A DNA stretch of 44,433 bases from Sphingobacteriales bacterium (GCA_004295245.1 REAR01000068.1:1-44433); one strand, 5' to 3'. Positions 32,622 to 42,281 are shown, numbered from the stretch's first letter. Numbers and translations are program-made. Notes: generated by a model not told the origin, from the sequence alone.

Positions 32622-33809
32622 ATGCTGATTGTACATATTATTTTATGGTTGCTTTTTATTTACCTGGCCGCAGGTACCATTTACCTTTTTGTAATAGCCA
32701 TAGCCGGCCGGTTTGGTAGTTTGCCGGTTTTTACAACAGCAACAAAAAAGAATAAGATAGCAGTTATCATTCCCTCTTATAAAGAAGATGCCATTATAGT
32801 AGATACTGCAACAAAGGCCCGGATGCATGGCTACGAGCAGCATAATTTTGAGGTATTGGTTGCCGCAGATAAACTACAGCCAGCAACGGTTGCTGCGCTC
32901 AGGGCTATACCGGTACAGGTGCTGGAGTTAGATGTGAACATGAAATCAAGATCGGTAAATGCTGCACTGCAATACCTGGATGGAAAAGGGTTTGATATAG
33001 CTGTGATACTGGATGCTGATAATATTATGGGAGAGGGTTGTCTTGAAAAAATAAACGATGCCTATAATAAAGGGTATAAAGCATTACAGTGCCATCGTAC
33101 TGCAAAAAATCAGCAAACACCGGTGGCCTTGCTGGATGGCATGAGCGAGGAAATAAATATCAACTTGTTTAGACGAGGGCCTGCGGTAATGAATATTTCA
33201 GCGGCACCTATTGGCTCGGGTATGGCCTTTGAGTTTGGCTTATTAAAAGAAATTTTCAGCACACAACATATATTAAATAATCCCGGAGAAGACAGAGAGA
33301 TTGATTTGCACCTGATGAAAAAAGGAATTGCCATGCAATTTATTGATGGGGCATATGTGTACGATGAAAAGGTTGCCAGCGCAGCCGTGTTTGAAAAACA
33401 ACGGGTAAGATGGTTGGAGGCGCAGGTAAATCATGTGCGTCGTTTTTTTGATGATGATTTAAAGGATACTCCTAAAACTGCTGTTTACTACAATAAATTT
33501 TATCAGAATCTTTTATTGCCCCGGTTATTGTATATAATGGTATTTGGCATATTTGGCGTGCTGGCGATAGCATCTTTAATATGGGGTTGGGCATTTATGC
33601 AACCTGCTGCAATAATCTGGCTGATTGTTATAGGCATTTATATACTCACACTTATCATCTCTATTCCTTCAAAATTTTATCAATTAGCTACTTTAAAAGC
33701 CATTGCACAGGTGCCAGCCCTTATGATAAGTATGTTAAAAGCGTTACTGCGCATTAAAAAGGGCAGAAAGGAATTTCTACATACCCCTAAAACTTTCACT
33801 AACGAGTGA
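32622..33809 (+). CDS. Membrane-anchored family 2 glycosyltransferase
   Basis: This 395-aa protein has an N-terminal membrane helix (HIILWLLFIYLAAGTIYLFV) and a GT2 catalytic domain. IAVIIPSYKED near residue 48 is the nucleotide-sugar-binding start, ILDADN near residue 130 is the DxD-type metal motif, NNPGEDREIDLHLMKKG near residue 224 is the acceptor/catalytic acidic segment, and KQRVRWLEAQ near residue 262 is the (Q/R)xxRW motif of processive-type enzymes. Two or three hydrophobic helices follow (about 305-365). It probably makes a surface or exported polysaccharide; donor and product are unknown. It stands alone between the nuo operon and the hydrolase genes. Confidence 0.88.
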   Translation: MLIVHIILWLLFIYLAAGTIYLFVIAIAGRFGSLPVFTTATKKNKIAVIIPSYKEDAIIVDTATKARMHGYEQHNFEVLVAADKLQPATVAALRAIPVQVLELDVNMKSRSVNAALQYLDGKGFDIAVILDADNIMGEGCLEKINDAYNKGYKALQCHRTAKNQQTPVALLDGMSEEININLFRRGPAVMNISAAPIGSGMAFEFGLLKEIFSTQHILNNPGEDREIDLHLMKKGIAMQFIDGAYVYDEKVASAAVFEKQRVRWLEAQVNHVRRFFDDDLKDTPKTAVYYNKFYQNLLLPRLLYIMVFGIFGVLAIASLIWGWAFMQPAAIIWLIVIGIYILTLIISIPSKFYQLATLKAIAQVPALMISMLKALLRIKKGRKEFLHTPKTFTNE

Positions 33810-34079
33810 TTGTACTAAATCATGTCGTATTTTTTCCACAACTTATTCAGTAAAACTTACAGAACCTGTTTTGGTCTCTATTTTGCACCTTGTTTTTATA
33901 ATTAATTACCCTAATAGAACGGATTTTTCTGCCTGCCAAATAAAATTTTTCCCTTTTAAAACCGTTTAAACCTACAGTTGATGACCCTGATTCACTTTTT
34001 GGTAAGGATTTTGCTTAAAATCAATTCTAAATCCTTGTCTGAAAAGCTAATGAATCCAAATAATCCAAATCCAGAATCT

Positions 34080-37000
34080 ATGAAAGCAAACCTGTACACA
34101 AAATCCAGGGGCATTGTGCTAATGCTCTTATTTTTAACTTTCGCTTTTCATTCCTACTCTCAACAAGTTACCAGAAATGTTACCGCTTCCAATGGTACCT
34201 ATATTGGTTTCTATGAGTTTAAGCCTTACAATTATAATGCGAACCCCACCAGAAAATATCCATTAATTATTTTCTTACATGGCATTGGGGAAAGAGGTAA
34301 TGGTACCACAGAATTACCAAGAGTGCTTACATGGGCTATTCCTAACTATTGTGCTAATGGTGCAACAATGACCTTTAATGTAAACGGGCAAGAAGAGTCT
34401 TTTTTAACCTTATCGCCGCAATTAAGTTTATCGTGGGGTAACTGGCAGCCATTTTACGTTGAAGAGATGATAAAATGGGCAAAGCAGACGATGCGTGTAG
34501 ATACCAACCGTATTTATTTAACAGGTCTTAGCCTTGGTGGCGGTGGAGTTTGGAAATATGCAACTTCTTCAGCGGCTGCAGCTAAGTCATTAGCAGCTAT
34601 AGCGCCAGTTTGCGGCACCTGTGATTATACTAATTTTTGTAATATAGCTCAGAACCGTGTAGGGGTTTGGGCATTTCATGCGCAGGACGATGGAACGGTA
34701 GGAGTGGGATGTACTTTTAATGCCATCAATCAAATTAATGCTTGCAGTCCTGTAGTAAAGCCTCGTCAATCTATTTATCCGGATGGAGGTCATTTTATTT
34801 GGAACAGATCGTTTGATACGACCCATAATATTCACACACCAAATATGTACGAGTGGTTGCTATCACATGATAGAAGTTTACCCCCACCTGCTAATGCTTT
34901 ACCAATTGCAGATGCGGGGCCTGATAAATCAATTGGATTACCAATTTCAACAACTACATTAACAGGGTTGGCTTCTTCAGATCCGGATGGCGCAATTGCT
35001 TCTTATTATTGGGAACAAATTGGAGGGCCAAACTGGACGCCTTTGTCAAGTAACCAAACGGCCACAATTACAGTAAACAGCTTAAATCAACAAGGTGTTT
35101 ATACATATAAAATGACGGTGACTGATATCGCCGGAGCTACAGACTTAGATACCGTCAGTATTAATGTGTTTCCTCCAGGAGGTTACAACGCACCGCCTAT
35201 TGCAAATGCGGGACCCGATCAGACAATTACTACCAACAGTGCTGTATTAAATTCTTATGGCACAACAGATACAGATGGTACTATTACAAGTTTCACATGG
35301 TCAAAAGTAAGCGGGCCTGCTCAGGGAACTGTAACCAATCAGAATTATGCGGTAGCAAATGGAGTTTCATTGGTAGGTGGGGTTTATAAATTTCGCCTTT
35401 TTGTAACCGATAATTTAGGTGGGGTAGATGATGACACTGTTCAGATAACAGTAAACCTTCCTGGACCAACCAACCAACCACCGGTTGCTAATGCGGGAAC
35501 AGATATTACTATTACACTACCGACAAGCAGCACAACACTGAATGGTAGTGGTTCAACAGATGCTGATGGTAGTATTAATAATTATACATGGACAAAAATT
35601 GCTGGTCCATCGTCTTATACAATTTCTAACTCTTTTGCTGCAAATACTGGTATTGGCAGCTTAACTCAAGGCACTTATTCATTCAGATTAGTGGTAACAG
35701 ATAATAGTGGATCTACAGACGATGATACGGTAAATGTTGTAGTAAATGCAGCACCGCCGCCACCACCCCCAGCAAACCAACCACCAGTTGCCAATGCAGG
35801 AACAGATATTACTATTACACTACCAACAAGCAGCACAACGCTGAACGGTAGTGGTTCTACAGATGCTGATGGAACTATTAATACTTATGCATGGACAAAA
35901 ATTGCTGGCCCTGCTACTTATACTATTGCCAATGCCTCTACTGCAAGTACCGGATTAAGTAATTTGGTACAGGGTACTTATTCATTCAGATTAGTGGTAA
36001 CAGATAATAGTGGAGCTACAGACGATGATACGGTAAATGTTGTAGTGAACGCTGCACCATTGCCACCACCACCCCCAGCAAACCAACCACCAGTTGCTAA
36101 TGCAGGAACAGATATTACTATTACACTACCAACAAGCAGCACAACGCTGAACGGTAGTGGTTCAACGGATGCTGATGGAACTATTAATACTTATGCATGG
36201 ACCAAGACATCCGGGCCGGCCAGTTATACAATTGTGAACCCTGCCTCTGTTAATACAGCGCTTAACAATCTTACGGAAGGTGTTTATACTTTCAGATTAA
36301 CTGTTGTAGATAATGCTGGTGCCAGTGCAACAGATGATGTAACGGTAACGGTAGCGCCACAACCTAATGCCGGCCCTGTTGCCAATGCAGGAAATGATAT
36401 AGAGATAACATTGCCAATCAATAGGGCTAACTTGGATGGTAGTAATTCTTCAGACCCAGATGGTTCAATTATTTCTTACACATGGGTAAGAGCAACTGGC
36501 CCAGGTGCGGTAACAATAGTCAATTCAAATACTTCCCGTCCATCAGTTGATGGTTTAAGTCAGGGGTTGTATGAATTTGAATTAACCGTAACTGATAACA
36601 GGGGGGCTGTTGCAAAAGATAGAGTGCTGGTGAAGGTGAATAAAAAACCCAATGCAAAGCCAATAGCTAAGGCAAATAAAGATACCAGTGTTGCGCTTAC
36701 TTCTGCCAAAGCAAGGTTAAGTGGCACCGAGTCTGTTGATACAGACGGAGCGATAGTTGCTTATAAGTGGACACAAGTTTCCGGCCCTGCAATTGCCGCA
36801 GTTGTATCTCCTGCAACTGTAGAAACAGAAGTATTAAACTTACAGGAAGGTGTGTATGAATTTGAATTAGCTGTTACAGATGATGAAGGAGATATTGCAA
36901 CCACTACTGTTAGAGTATCTGTTATTAATGCATTCAGATATAGTAAACTCTTTAAAATTTATCCAAATCCGGCCAAAGAAGTAATTCAATTACAGTTAAT

Positions 37001-37196
37001 TGATGATGCTAAAGGTCGTTGCAGGGTATTTATCTATGATGTAAAAGGAAGAAGTGTGTTAGAAACAGAATTTTCAAAAGATCAGTCTATGCTAACAAAG
37101 GCGATAGATGTATCAAAATTAAAGCCTGGTATGTATTATTTGCAAGTACTAGAGTCTGATGGCAGCAGAATTATGCGCCAATTTGTAAAACACTAA
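34080..37196 (+). CDS. Secreted alpha/beta hydrolase with seven PKD-like repeats and T9SS tail (paralogue 1)
   Basis: The chosen start (MKANLYTKSRG) gives a clean signal peptide; the frame is open up to 33978 and 34050 is another option. From 34080 the protein is 1038 aa. The hydrolase domain (about residues 30-270) has YPLIIFLHGIGERGNGTTEL (oxyanion-hole region), the nucleophile elbow GLSLGGGG, the likely Asp in FHAQDDGTVG and the His in DGGHFIWN. Seven PKD-type repeats of about 100 aa follow (motif NGSGSTDADG...TW...GP...VTD). A type A T9SS sorting domain starts at FKIYPNPAKE. Proline-rich PPPPPPANQ linkers separate repeats 3-5. Export should be through the type IX system. The substrate is unknown (ester, polyester or carbohydrate ester). 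Confidence 0.9.
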   Translation: MKANLYTKSRGIVLMLLFLTFAFHSYSQQVTRNVTASNGTYIGFYEFKPYNYNANPTRKYPLIIFLHGIGERGNGTTELPRVLTWAIPNYCANGATMTFNVNGQEESFLTLSPQLSLSWGNWQPFYVEEMIKWAKQTMRVDTNRIYLTGLSLGGGGVWKYATSSAAAAKSLAAIAPVCGTCDYTNFCNIAQNRVGVWAFHAQDDGTVGVGCTFNAINQINACSPVVKPRQSIYPDGGHFIWNRSFDTTHNIHTPNMYEWLLSHDRSLPPPANALPIADAGPDKSIGLPISTTTLTGLASSDPDGAIASYYWEQIGGPNWTPLSSNQTATITVNSLNQQGVYTYKMTVTDIAGATDLDTVSINVFPPGGYNAPPIANAGPDQTITTNSAVLNSYGTTDTDGTITSFTWSKVSGPAQGTVTNQNYAVANGVSLVGGVYKFRLFVTDNLGGVDDDTVQITVNLPGPTNQPPVANAGTDITITLPTSSTTLNGSGSTDADGSINNYTWTKIAGPSSYTISNSFAANTGIGSLTQGTYSFRLVVTDNSGSTDDDTVNVVVNAAPPPPPPANQPPVANAGTDITITLPTSSTTLNGSGSTDADGTINTYAWTKIAGPATYTIANASTASTGLSNLVQGTYSFRLVVTDNSGATDDDTVNVVVNAAPLPPPPPANQPPVANAGTDITITLPTSSTTLNGSGSTDADGTINTYAWTKTSGPASYTIVNPASVNTALNNLTEGVYTFRLTVVDNAGASATDDVTVTVAPQPNAGPVANAGNDIEITLPINRANLDGSNSSDPDGSIISYTWVRATGPGAVTIVNSNTSRPSVDGLSQGLYEFELTVTDNRGAVAKDRVLVKVNKKPNAKPIAKANKDTSVALTSAKARLSGTESVDTDGAIVAYKWTQVSGPAIAAVVSPATVETEVLNLQEGVYEFELAVTDDEGDIATTTVRVSVINAFRYSKLFKIYPNPAKEVIQLQLIDDAKGRCRVFIYDVKGRSVLETEFSKDQSMLTKAIDVSKLKPGMYYLQVLESDGSRIMRQFVKH
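35478..36372 (+). repeat. Three near-identical tandem PKD-coding repeats
   Basis: Units start at 35478, 35781 and 36087, giving periods of 303 and 306 bp. The first part of each unit (ANAGTDITITLPTSSTTLNG) is nearly identical at the DNA level, and units two and three are the closest to each other. This points to recent internal duplication or gene conversion. Confidence 0.85.
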
Positions 37197-37219
37197 ATAC
37201 TTTAATTAAACTCAATTTA

Positions 37220-37250
37220 AAAGGCGGTTGTAAAACCGCCTTTTTTTATT
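37220..37250 (+). terminator. Rho-independent terminator after hydrolase paralogue 1
   Basis: AAAGGCGGTT (37220-37229) pairs with AACCGCCTTT (37234-37243) around GTAA, followed by a T-run. It is 23 bp past the stop. Confidence 0.88.
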
Positions 37251-37365
37251 TGATATTTTTTTTTAATTTCAAGATCCATTCCTGTTTAAAACCACCCTGT
37301 ATTACGGTTGTAATGTTTAATCCTGCCTCTCTGTGCTTATTAACCTAAATCATTAAACTACTGCT

Positions 37366-39351
37366 ATGATGAGGAAACCACTACTCCTTGCTGCCATGCT
37401 ATTGGTATGTGTATTTGTAACTGCGCAATTAACACAGCAAACCACTTCTTACAATGGAAATACTATTGGCTTTTATGAGTTTAAACCAGCAGATTTTGCT
37501 ACAAAACCTACTTCATACAAACATCCTGTTATAATATCACTACATGGTGTGGCTGAAAGAGGCGATGGTATAACTGGCGCTGGAGGTCAATTAACAAGAG
37601 TATTAGATGCCGGCATACCATTAAAGCTGAATCAGGGGGCTACCATGCAATTTACTTGGCAGGGTAATGTGGAAAGCTTTATTGTATTGGCGCCGCAAAT
37701 GTCAACAACTTATGGTGTTTGGCAGGAATTTTACATTGATGCAATGATTGCTTACGCAGCAACCATTAATAACAGTGGCAATTTGAAGGCGGATATGAAC
37801 CGGATTTTTCTTACCGGCTTCAGTTTGGGCGGTGGGGGTTGTTGGAAATATGCAACTTCATCGGCCACGGCAGCACAAAAGATTGCTGGTATTGTTCCGG
37901 CAGCTCCTTCCGGAGATGGAACTGATTTTTGTGTGATTGCTGCAAATAAAGTAGCTACTTGGGCTTTTCATAGTATTGATGATCCAACCATTCCCATTTC
38001 TCTAACTCAAACCGCAGTTAATAGCATTAATGCCTGTAGCCCGGATGTGCCAGCAAGGGGTACATATTATACAGATGGAAGCCACGCAATATGGAATAGC
38101 CGCGTGTACGATACCTCAAATTTTTGGCATTACCCCAATATCTATCAATGGATGTTGAAAGTTAGTCGTTCTTTAAACCCTGCTACCAACCTTCCTCCGG
38201 TTGCAGATATTGTAGGGGCTCCACCAAATTACACACTCACTGTTCCTGTTAAAGAAATTTACCTTGACGGTAGTGCATCTTACGACCCCGACGATATTAT
38301 TGTAAACTATGAATGGGAAAAAGTATCGGGCCCTGCAGGCTTTAGTACCAATTTTTCAACCGGCACCCGGCCTACAACTTACCTGCGTCGTACCGACTTT
38401 GGTGTAGGGTTCGATTTGGGTACTTACCGCATTAAATTAAAAGTGCAGGATTACTTAACCACCAAAAGATCTGAAATTGCAGAAGAAGTATATATCACAG
38501 TGGCTTTGCCCACATCTGGTAATGCATTACCAGCTGCAGATGCAGGCAGCGATCTTACTTTAAACCCTAATGTTACAGCTACAACCGTATTTGGTAATGG
38601 CCGAGATTGGGATGGCTGGATAAACACCAATAGTTGGGTTAAAATTTCTGGGCCCAACGCAGGCACCATCAGCAACGGTAATACCAATAGCCCCAACATA
38701 AGTGGATTGACATTGCCCGGGGTTTATGTATATGAATACACAGTAACAGATAATAGTGGCGGACAAGGTAAAGACACCGTATCTATTACTAAACTAAGTT
38801 TTGCATTGCCGCTAACTTTTGAGTATTTAAAAGCTCAAAACCTGGGTAATAATAATTTAATAAACTGGGCCACCAGCCAAGAAGTAAACAGTAGTTATTT
38901 TGAAGTACAGCGATCTGCAAACGGAGCAAGCTTTACCACAATTGGTGTGGTAACTGCATTAAATGAAAATAAAAATCAATATAGTTTTACAGACGCAACC
39001 GCTCTTTCAGGCACCAGTTATTATCGGTTAAAACAGGTAGATAAGGACGGTGCATTCACTTACTCAAAAACCGTAGTGATAAAAAACACCAACAATAAAC
39101 TGGTTTTAGAGCGCTACCCTAACCCAGTTACCAATAACTTAAGCGTATTAGTAGCTGCAAGCAGCAACGGCAATTTGCAAATAATAATTACAGATTTGCA
39201 GGGCCGCGTGGTTAAACAAGAGCAATGGAGCAAACAACAATTACAATTACGCAAAGAAATTAATGTAGGCTTCTTAAAAGCAGGTAACTACCAATTAACA
39301 GTACAGTTTACAAACGGACAAAAGCAAACAGTTGCATTTACAAAAATGTAA
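37366..39351 (+). CDS. Secreted alpha/beta hydrolase with two PKD-like domains and T9SS tail (paralogue 2)
   Basis: This 661-aa protein has a signal peptide (LLLAAMLLVCVFVTAQ); the start may be the first or second Met. The hydrolase domain shows HPVIISLHGVAERGDG, nucleophile elbow GFSLGGGG, Asp in FHSIDDPTIP and His in TDGSHAIWN. Two PKD-like domains follow (LDGSASYDPDDIIVNYEWEK, then NGRDWDGWINTNSW, which is diverged). A domain typical of T9SS cargo (NWATSQEVNSSYFEVQRSAN...YYRLKQVDKDG) precedes the type A sorting tail LERYPNPVTNNLSV...GNYQLTVQF. It is more diverged from paralogues 1 and 3 than they are from each other. Its own terminator upstream suggests separate transcription. Confidence 0.9.
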   Translation: MMRKPLLLAAMLLVCVFVTAQLTQQTTSYNGNTIGFYEFKPADFATKPTSYKHPVIISLHGVAERGDGITGAGGQLTRVLDAGIPLKLNQGATMQFTWQGNVESFIVLAPQMSTTYGVWQEFYIDAMIAYAATINNSGNLKADMNRIFLTGFSLGGGGCWKYATSSATAAQKIAGIVPAAPSGDGTDFCVIAANKVATWAFHSIDDPTIPISLTQTAVNSINACSPDVPARGTYYTDGSHAIWNSRVYDTSNFWHYPNIYQWMLKVSRSLNPATNLPPVADIVGAPPNYTLTVPVKEIYLDGSASYDPDDIIVNYEWEKVSGPAGFSTNFSTGTRPTTYLRRTDFGVGFDLGTYRIKLKVQDYLTTKRSEIAEEVYITVALPTSGNALPAADAGSDLTLNPNVTATTVFGNGRDWDGWINTNSWVKISGPNAGTISNGNTNSPNISGLTLPGVYVYEYTVTDNSGGQGKDTVSITKLSFALPLTFEYLKAQNLGNNNLINWATSQEVNSSYFEVQRSANGASFTTIGVVTALNENKNQYSFTDATALSGTSYYRLKQVDKDGAFTYSKTVVIKNTNNKLVLERYPNPVTNNLSVLVAASSNGNLQIIITDLQGRVVKQEQWSKQQLQLRKEINVGFLKAGNYQLTVQFTNGQKQTVAFTKM

Positions 39352-39357
39352 ATACAA

Positions 39358-39412
39358 TAGTTAGCCAAGCTACAACGCTTTGCCAGACAGTTGTTGCGTC
39401 GCACTCTTCAAC
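39358..39412 (-). repeat. Dispersed TGCGACGCAA element, copy 14
   Basis: The minus-oriented core is at 39393-39404, with outer end TAGTTAGCCAAGC at the left and TCTTCAAC on the inner side. It starts within 10 bp of the stop of hydrolase paralogue 2. Confidence 0.85.
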
Positions 39413-39481
39413 TGAAGAATAAAAAGCAGCAATGAAAAATTAATAACAATAACAATATTTAATAGTAGATCTACGATGTTT

Positions 39482-39516
39482 CAAAGCGATGACACTGTCA
39501 TCGCTTTGTTTTTTTC
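39482..39516 (+). terminator. Rho-independent terminator after hydrolase paralogue 2
   Basis: CAAAGCGATGACA (39482-39494) is a perfect inverted repeat with 39496-39508, followed by eight T. It lies 130 bp past the stop, beyond repeat copy 14. Confidence 0.82.
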
Positions 39517-39747
39517 CACATATTGATATGAATCATGTGAGTTCAATTCTTCAAATTGTTTTTGGTATAATTATTGAAAATTATCTGCATCTCCTCAACT
39601 CCCTTTGAAAGCTACATTAACCTACATAGTAAGGCTGTTATTCCTTATTCAAGTTTTGTTGTTGACGTTACTCTTGCCATCAATCATCAGGCAATAGTTA
39701 TTGTTTTGTAATGGACGCATTGCAAGCGTTTAACTGTTGTGATGTAA

Positions 39748-39771
39748 CGAAAAAAGTACAGACTTTTTTCG
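39748..39771. other. Hairpin of unknown role upstream of hydrolase paralogue 3
   Basis: CGAAAAAAGT pairs with ACTTTTTTCG (10 bp) around ACAG. On neither strand is it followed by a clear T-run. It lies about 250 bp before the paralogue 3 start and could be a leader structure or an isolated inverted repeat. Confidence 0.4.
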
Positions 39772-39904
39772 ATGGGGGAGTATTGTTTTATAACAAGAAA
39801 AAAAATTCAATATTCTATAATTGCTGGTAAGTAAGGCGGCGTGTAATAGAACATAGGTGTTGCGCCAAAAAAAATCCCGTGCTGATTAGTAGTGCATAGG
39901 ATGC

Positions 39905-39956
39905 AGTGTGCGACGCAACGATGTTAGATTGAAATACAACTGCCGGTTTCAATAAA
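39905..39956 (+). repeat. Dispersed TGCGACGCAA element, copy 15
   Basis: The core GTGCGACGCAAC is at 39908-39919, with outer end TGCCGGTTTCAATA. It lies about 60 bp before the start of hydrolase paralogue 3. Confidence 0.87.
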
Positions 39957-40016
39957 AACTCTTTACAGCCAGTACGAAACCTTTTTTGTATCACTTTAAA
40001 AACTGCATCACAAACT

Positions 40017-42281
40017 ATGAGGACTTTTTTACTGGCTATGGGCATACTATGCCTTAGCTTCAATACTTTTTCTCAGCAGGTAGCCAAATCGCTTACCGCA
40101 GCTAACGGAAATTTTATTGGCTTTTATGAATTTAAGCCATACGATTACAGTGCCAACCCCGGCAAAAAATATCCTTTAATTATTTTCTTACACGGTGTGG
40201 GAGAACGTGGCAATGGTACAACTGAATTAATTAGAGTAACCGCTCATGCTATACCCAAGTATTGCGCAGCTGGTGCTACTATGTCATTTAATTATCAGGG
40301 GCAACAACATTCTTTTATGGTATTGTCTCCGCAGCTTAGCGCATACTACGGTAGCTGGGAGCCTTTTTATGTAGAAGAAATGATTAAGCATGCCAAACAA
40401 AATTTACAGGTAGATACCAACCGTATTTATATTGCGGGCCTTAGTTTGGGTGGTGGTGGCACCTGGAGATACCCTACCTACTCTGCCGCAAATGCCAAAC
40501 AAATTGCAGCTATTGCACCGGTATGTGGTACTTGCGAGTGGACAACTGTTTGCAACATTGCACAAAACAAAGTAGCTGTATGGGCCTTTCATGCACAAGA
40601 TGATGGCGTGGTAGGCGTTGGTTGTACCAACGGTGCAGTAGATGCTATTAATTATTGCAACCCGCAAATACCTGCTATTAAAACTATTTACAGCACGGGC
40701 GGCCATTGGATATGGGATATGGCTTTTGATACAACCAACAACCGGCATACACCTAATATGTATCAATGGCTTTTAAGTAATTCAAAAACTGGTACGCCTG
40801 TACCTGCACCGCCGCCAACCAATATTGTACCGGTTGCTAAAGCGGGTAACGACCAGACGATTACACTGCCCACAACTTCTGTAAACTTAGATGGCGCTGG
40901 CTCTTATGATACTGATGGTTCTGTTGCCAGCTATAGCTGGTCAAAAATATCTGGCCCTTCTGCATATACTATTGGCAATGCCACCAGCTCTTATACCGGT
41001 GTAAACAACCTGGCTTCTGGTGTATATAGCTTCCGTTTACAGGTAACTGATAACTACGGTGCTACTGCTGCCGATACAATTATTGTAACCGTTAATACTG
41101 CTACGGGTTTACAAGCTCCTGTTGCTGAAGCTGGCGACAACCAATCTATTGCAACAAATAATACGGTATTGAATTCGTGGGGCAGCTCATCTCCCAATGG
41201 GGCAATCACATCTTATTTATGGCAACAAATGAGTGGCCCAAATACAGCAGCGTTTGATTATAACTTTTACTCCACTGTAAGAATCAGCAGCCTTGCAGAA
41301 GGCACTTACTGGTTTCGTTTAACAGTTACAGATGTTGCTGGTATGAGTGCTTCAGACTCTGTAAAAGTGGTGGTTACATTAAATACGGGTGGTGGCCAAA
41401 ATCCGGTGGCCGCTGCTGGCCCCCACCAAACTATTACTACCAATAACACCGTATTAAATTCATGGGGCAGTGCATCGCCAAATGGTGCTATTACATCTTT
41501 TTTGTGGCAGCAGGTTAGTGGTCCAAATACTGCAACGGTAAACTATGGCACCTATGCTACTGCTTCGGTAAGTAATATGATTGGAGGTGTTTATAAATTC
41601 AGGTTAACGGTTAAAGATGCTACCGGTGCCAGTGATGATGATACTACAACAGTTACGGTAAATACAACCGCAGTGGCGCAGCCTCCGGTTGCAGAAGCAG
41701 GCCCTTCTCAATATATTGCTGGTTCTTCGGCTATTTTAAATTCTTGGGGTTCTACTTCGCCTAATGGCCCTATTGCCAGTTATAATTGGCAATTAATAAG
41801 CGGGCCTGCAGGTGCTGCTATTAGTTATGGTAATTATGCTGTGGCAATAGTTAATAACTTGGTGCAAGGTACTTATGCGTTTCAATTAACTATTACAGAT
41901 GTAAGCGGCGCTACTGCAACAGATACTACTTATGTATATGTAAACATAAATGGCGGTGGTGCTACCAACAGTAGCAATACCGCCTACGAGCAGGGCATGG
42001 CTGCAGCTAATAGTAATACACGTGGGTTTGTAATAGAAAAAATGTACCCCAACCCCACCAAAGATTTATTGATTGTACAAATAAACAATGCAGTGAAAGG
42101 CAATGGCCGTATGGCTGTGTATGATATGAATGGTCGTTTATTATTGCAACAAGCAGTTATAAAAACCTTTGAAAATTATAATTCAATAGTAAATATGAAA
42201 ACCCTCTCTCCGGGTCTGTACCTGGTAGAAGTAAAAATTGGCGATACGTACAGAGTGATACAGCGTATTGTTAAGCAATAA
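40017..42281 (+). CDS. Secreted alpha/beta hydrolase with four PKD-like repeats and T9SS tail (paralogue 3)
   Basis: This 754-aa protein has a signal peptide (FLLAMGILCLSFNTFSQ). The hydrolase domain is close to paralogue 1: YPLIIFLHGVGERGNGTTEL, elbow GLSLGGGG, FHAQDDGVVG and STGGHWIWD supply the likely Ser-Asp-His set. The first PKD-like repeat has the usual DGAGSYDTDGSV. The next three carry NSWGSSSPNG, NSWGSASPNG and NSWGSTSPNG in place of the Asp-rich turn. The type A sorting domain is MYPNPTKDLLIVQI...GLYLVEVKIGDTYRV. The convergent HAD phosphatase gene ends only 3 bp away. Confidence 0.9.
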   Translation: MRTFLLAMGILCLSFNTFSQQVAKSLTAANGNFIGFYEFKPYDYSANPGKKYPLIIFLHGVGERGNGTTELIRVTAHAIPKYCAAGATMSFNYQGQQHSFMVLSPQLSAYYGSWEPFYVEEMIKHAKQNLQVDTNRIYIAGLSLGGGGTWRYPTYSAANAKQIAAIAPVCGTCEWTTVCNIAQNKVAVWAFHAQDDGVVGVGCTNGAVDAINYCNPQIPAIKTIYSTGGHWIWDMAFDTTNNRHTPNMYQWLLSNSKTGTPVPAPPPTNIVPVAKAGNDQTITLPTTSVNLDGAGSYDTDGSVASYSWSKISGPSAYTIGNATSSYTGVNNLASGVYSFRLQVTDNYGATAADTIIVTVNTATGLQAPVAEAGDNQSIATNNTVLNSWGSSSPNGAITSYLWQQMSGPNTAAFDYNFYSTVRISSLAEGTYWFRLTVTDVAGMSASDSVKVVVTLNTGGGQNPVAAAGPHQTITTNNTVLNSWGSASPNGAITSFLWQQVSGPNTATVNYGTYATASVSNMIGGVYKFRLTVKDATGASDDDTTTVTVNTTAVAQPPVAEAGPSQYIAGSSAILNSWGSTSPNGPIASYNWQLISGPAGAAISYGNYAVAIVNNLVQGTYAFQLTITDVSGATATDTTYVYVNINGGGATNSSNTAYEQGMAAANSNTRGFVIEKMYPNPTKDLLIVQINNAVKGNGRMAVYDMNGRLLLQQAVIKTFENYNSIVNMKTLSPGLYLVEVKIGDTYRVIQRIVKQ

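Larger units (their letters stand above)
39352..40016. other. 665-bp gap with two repeat copies, a terminator and a hairpin; no gene seen
   Basis: Contains dispersed-element copy 14 (39358-39412), the terminator at 39482-39516, a hairpin at 39748-39771 and copy 15 (39905-39956). The stretch 39517-39747 is AT-rich and shows nothing recognisable. A minus-strand open frame at 39815-40063 runs across repeat copy 15 and into paralogue 3, and has no family features. Confidence 0.6.

Noticed and set aside
32429-32719. Plus-strand open frame of 96 codons spanning the nuoN-glycosyltransferase gap
   Set aside because: It consists largely of the two repeat arms and then overlaps the glycosyltransferase gene in another frame.
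39815-40063. Minus-strand open frame of 82 codons upstream of hydrolase paralogue 3
   Set aside because: It runs across a repeat copy and into the signal peptide of the paralogue on the other strand, and its composition is not protein-like.
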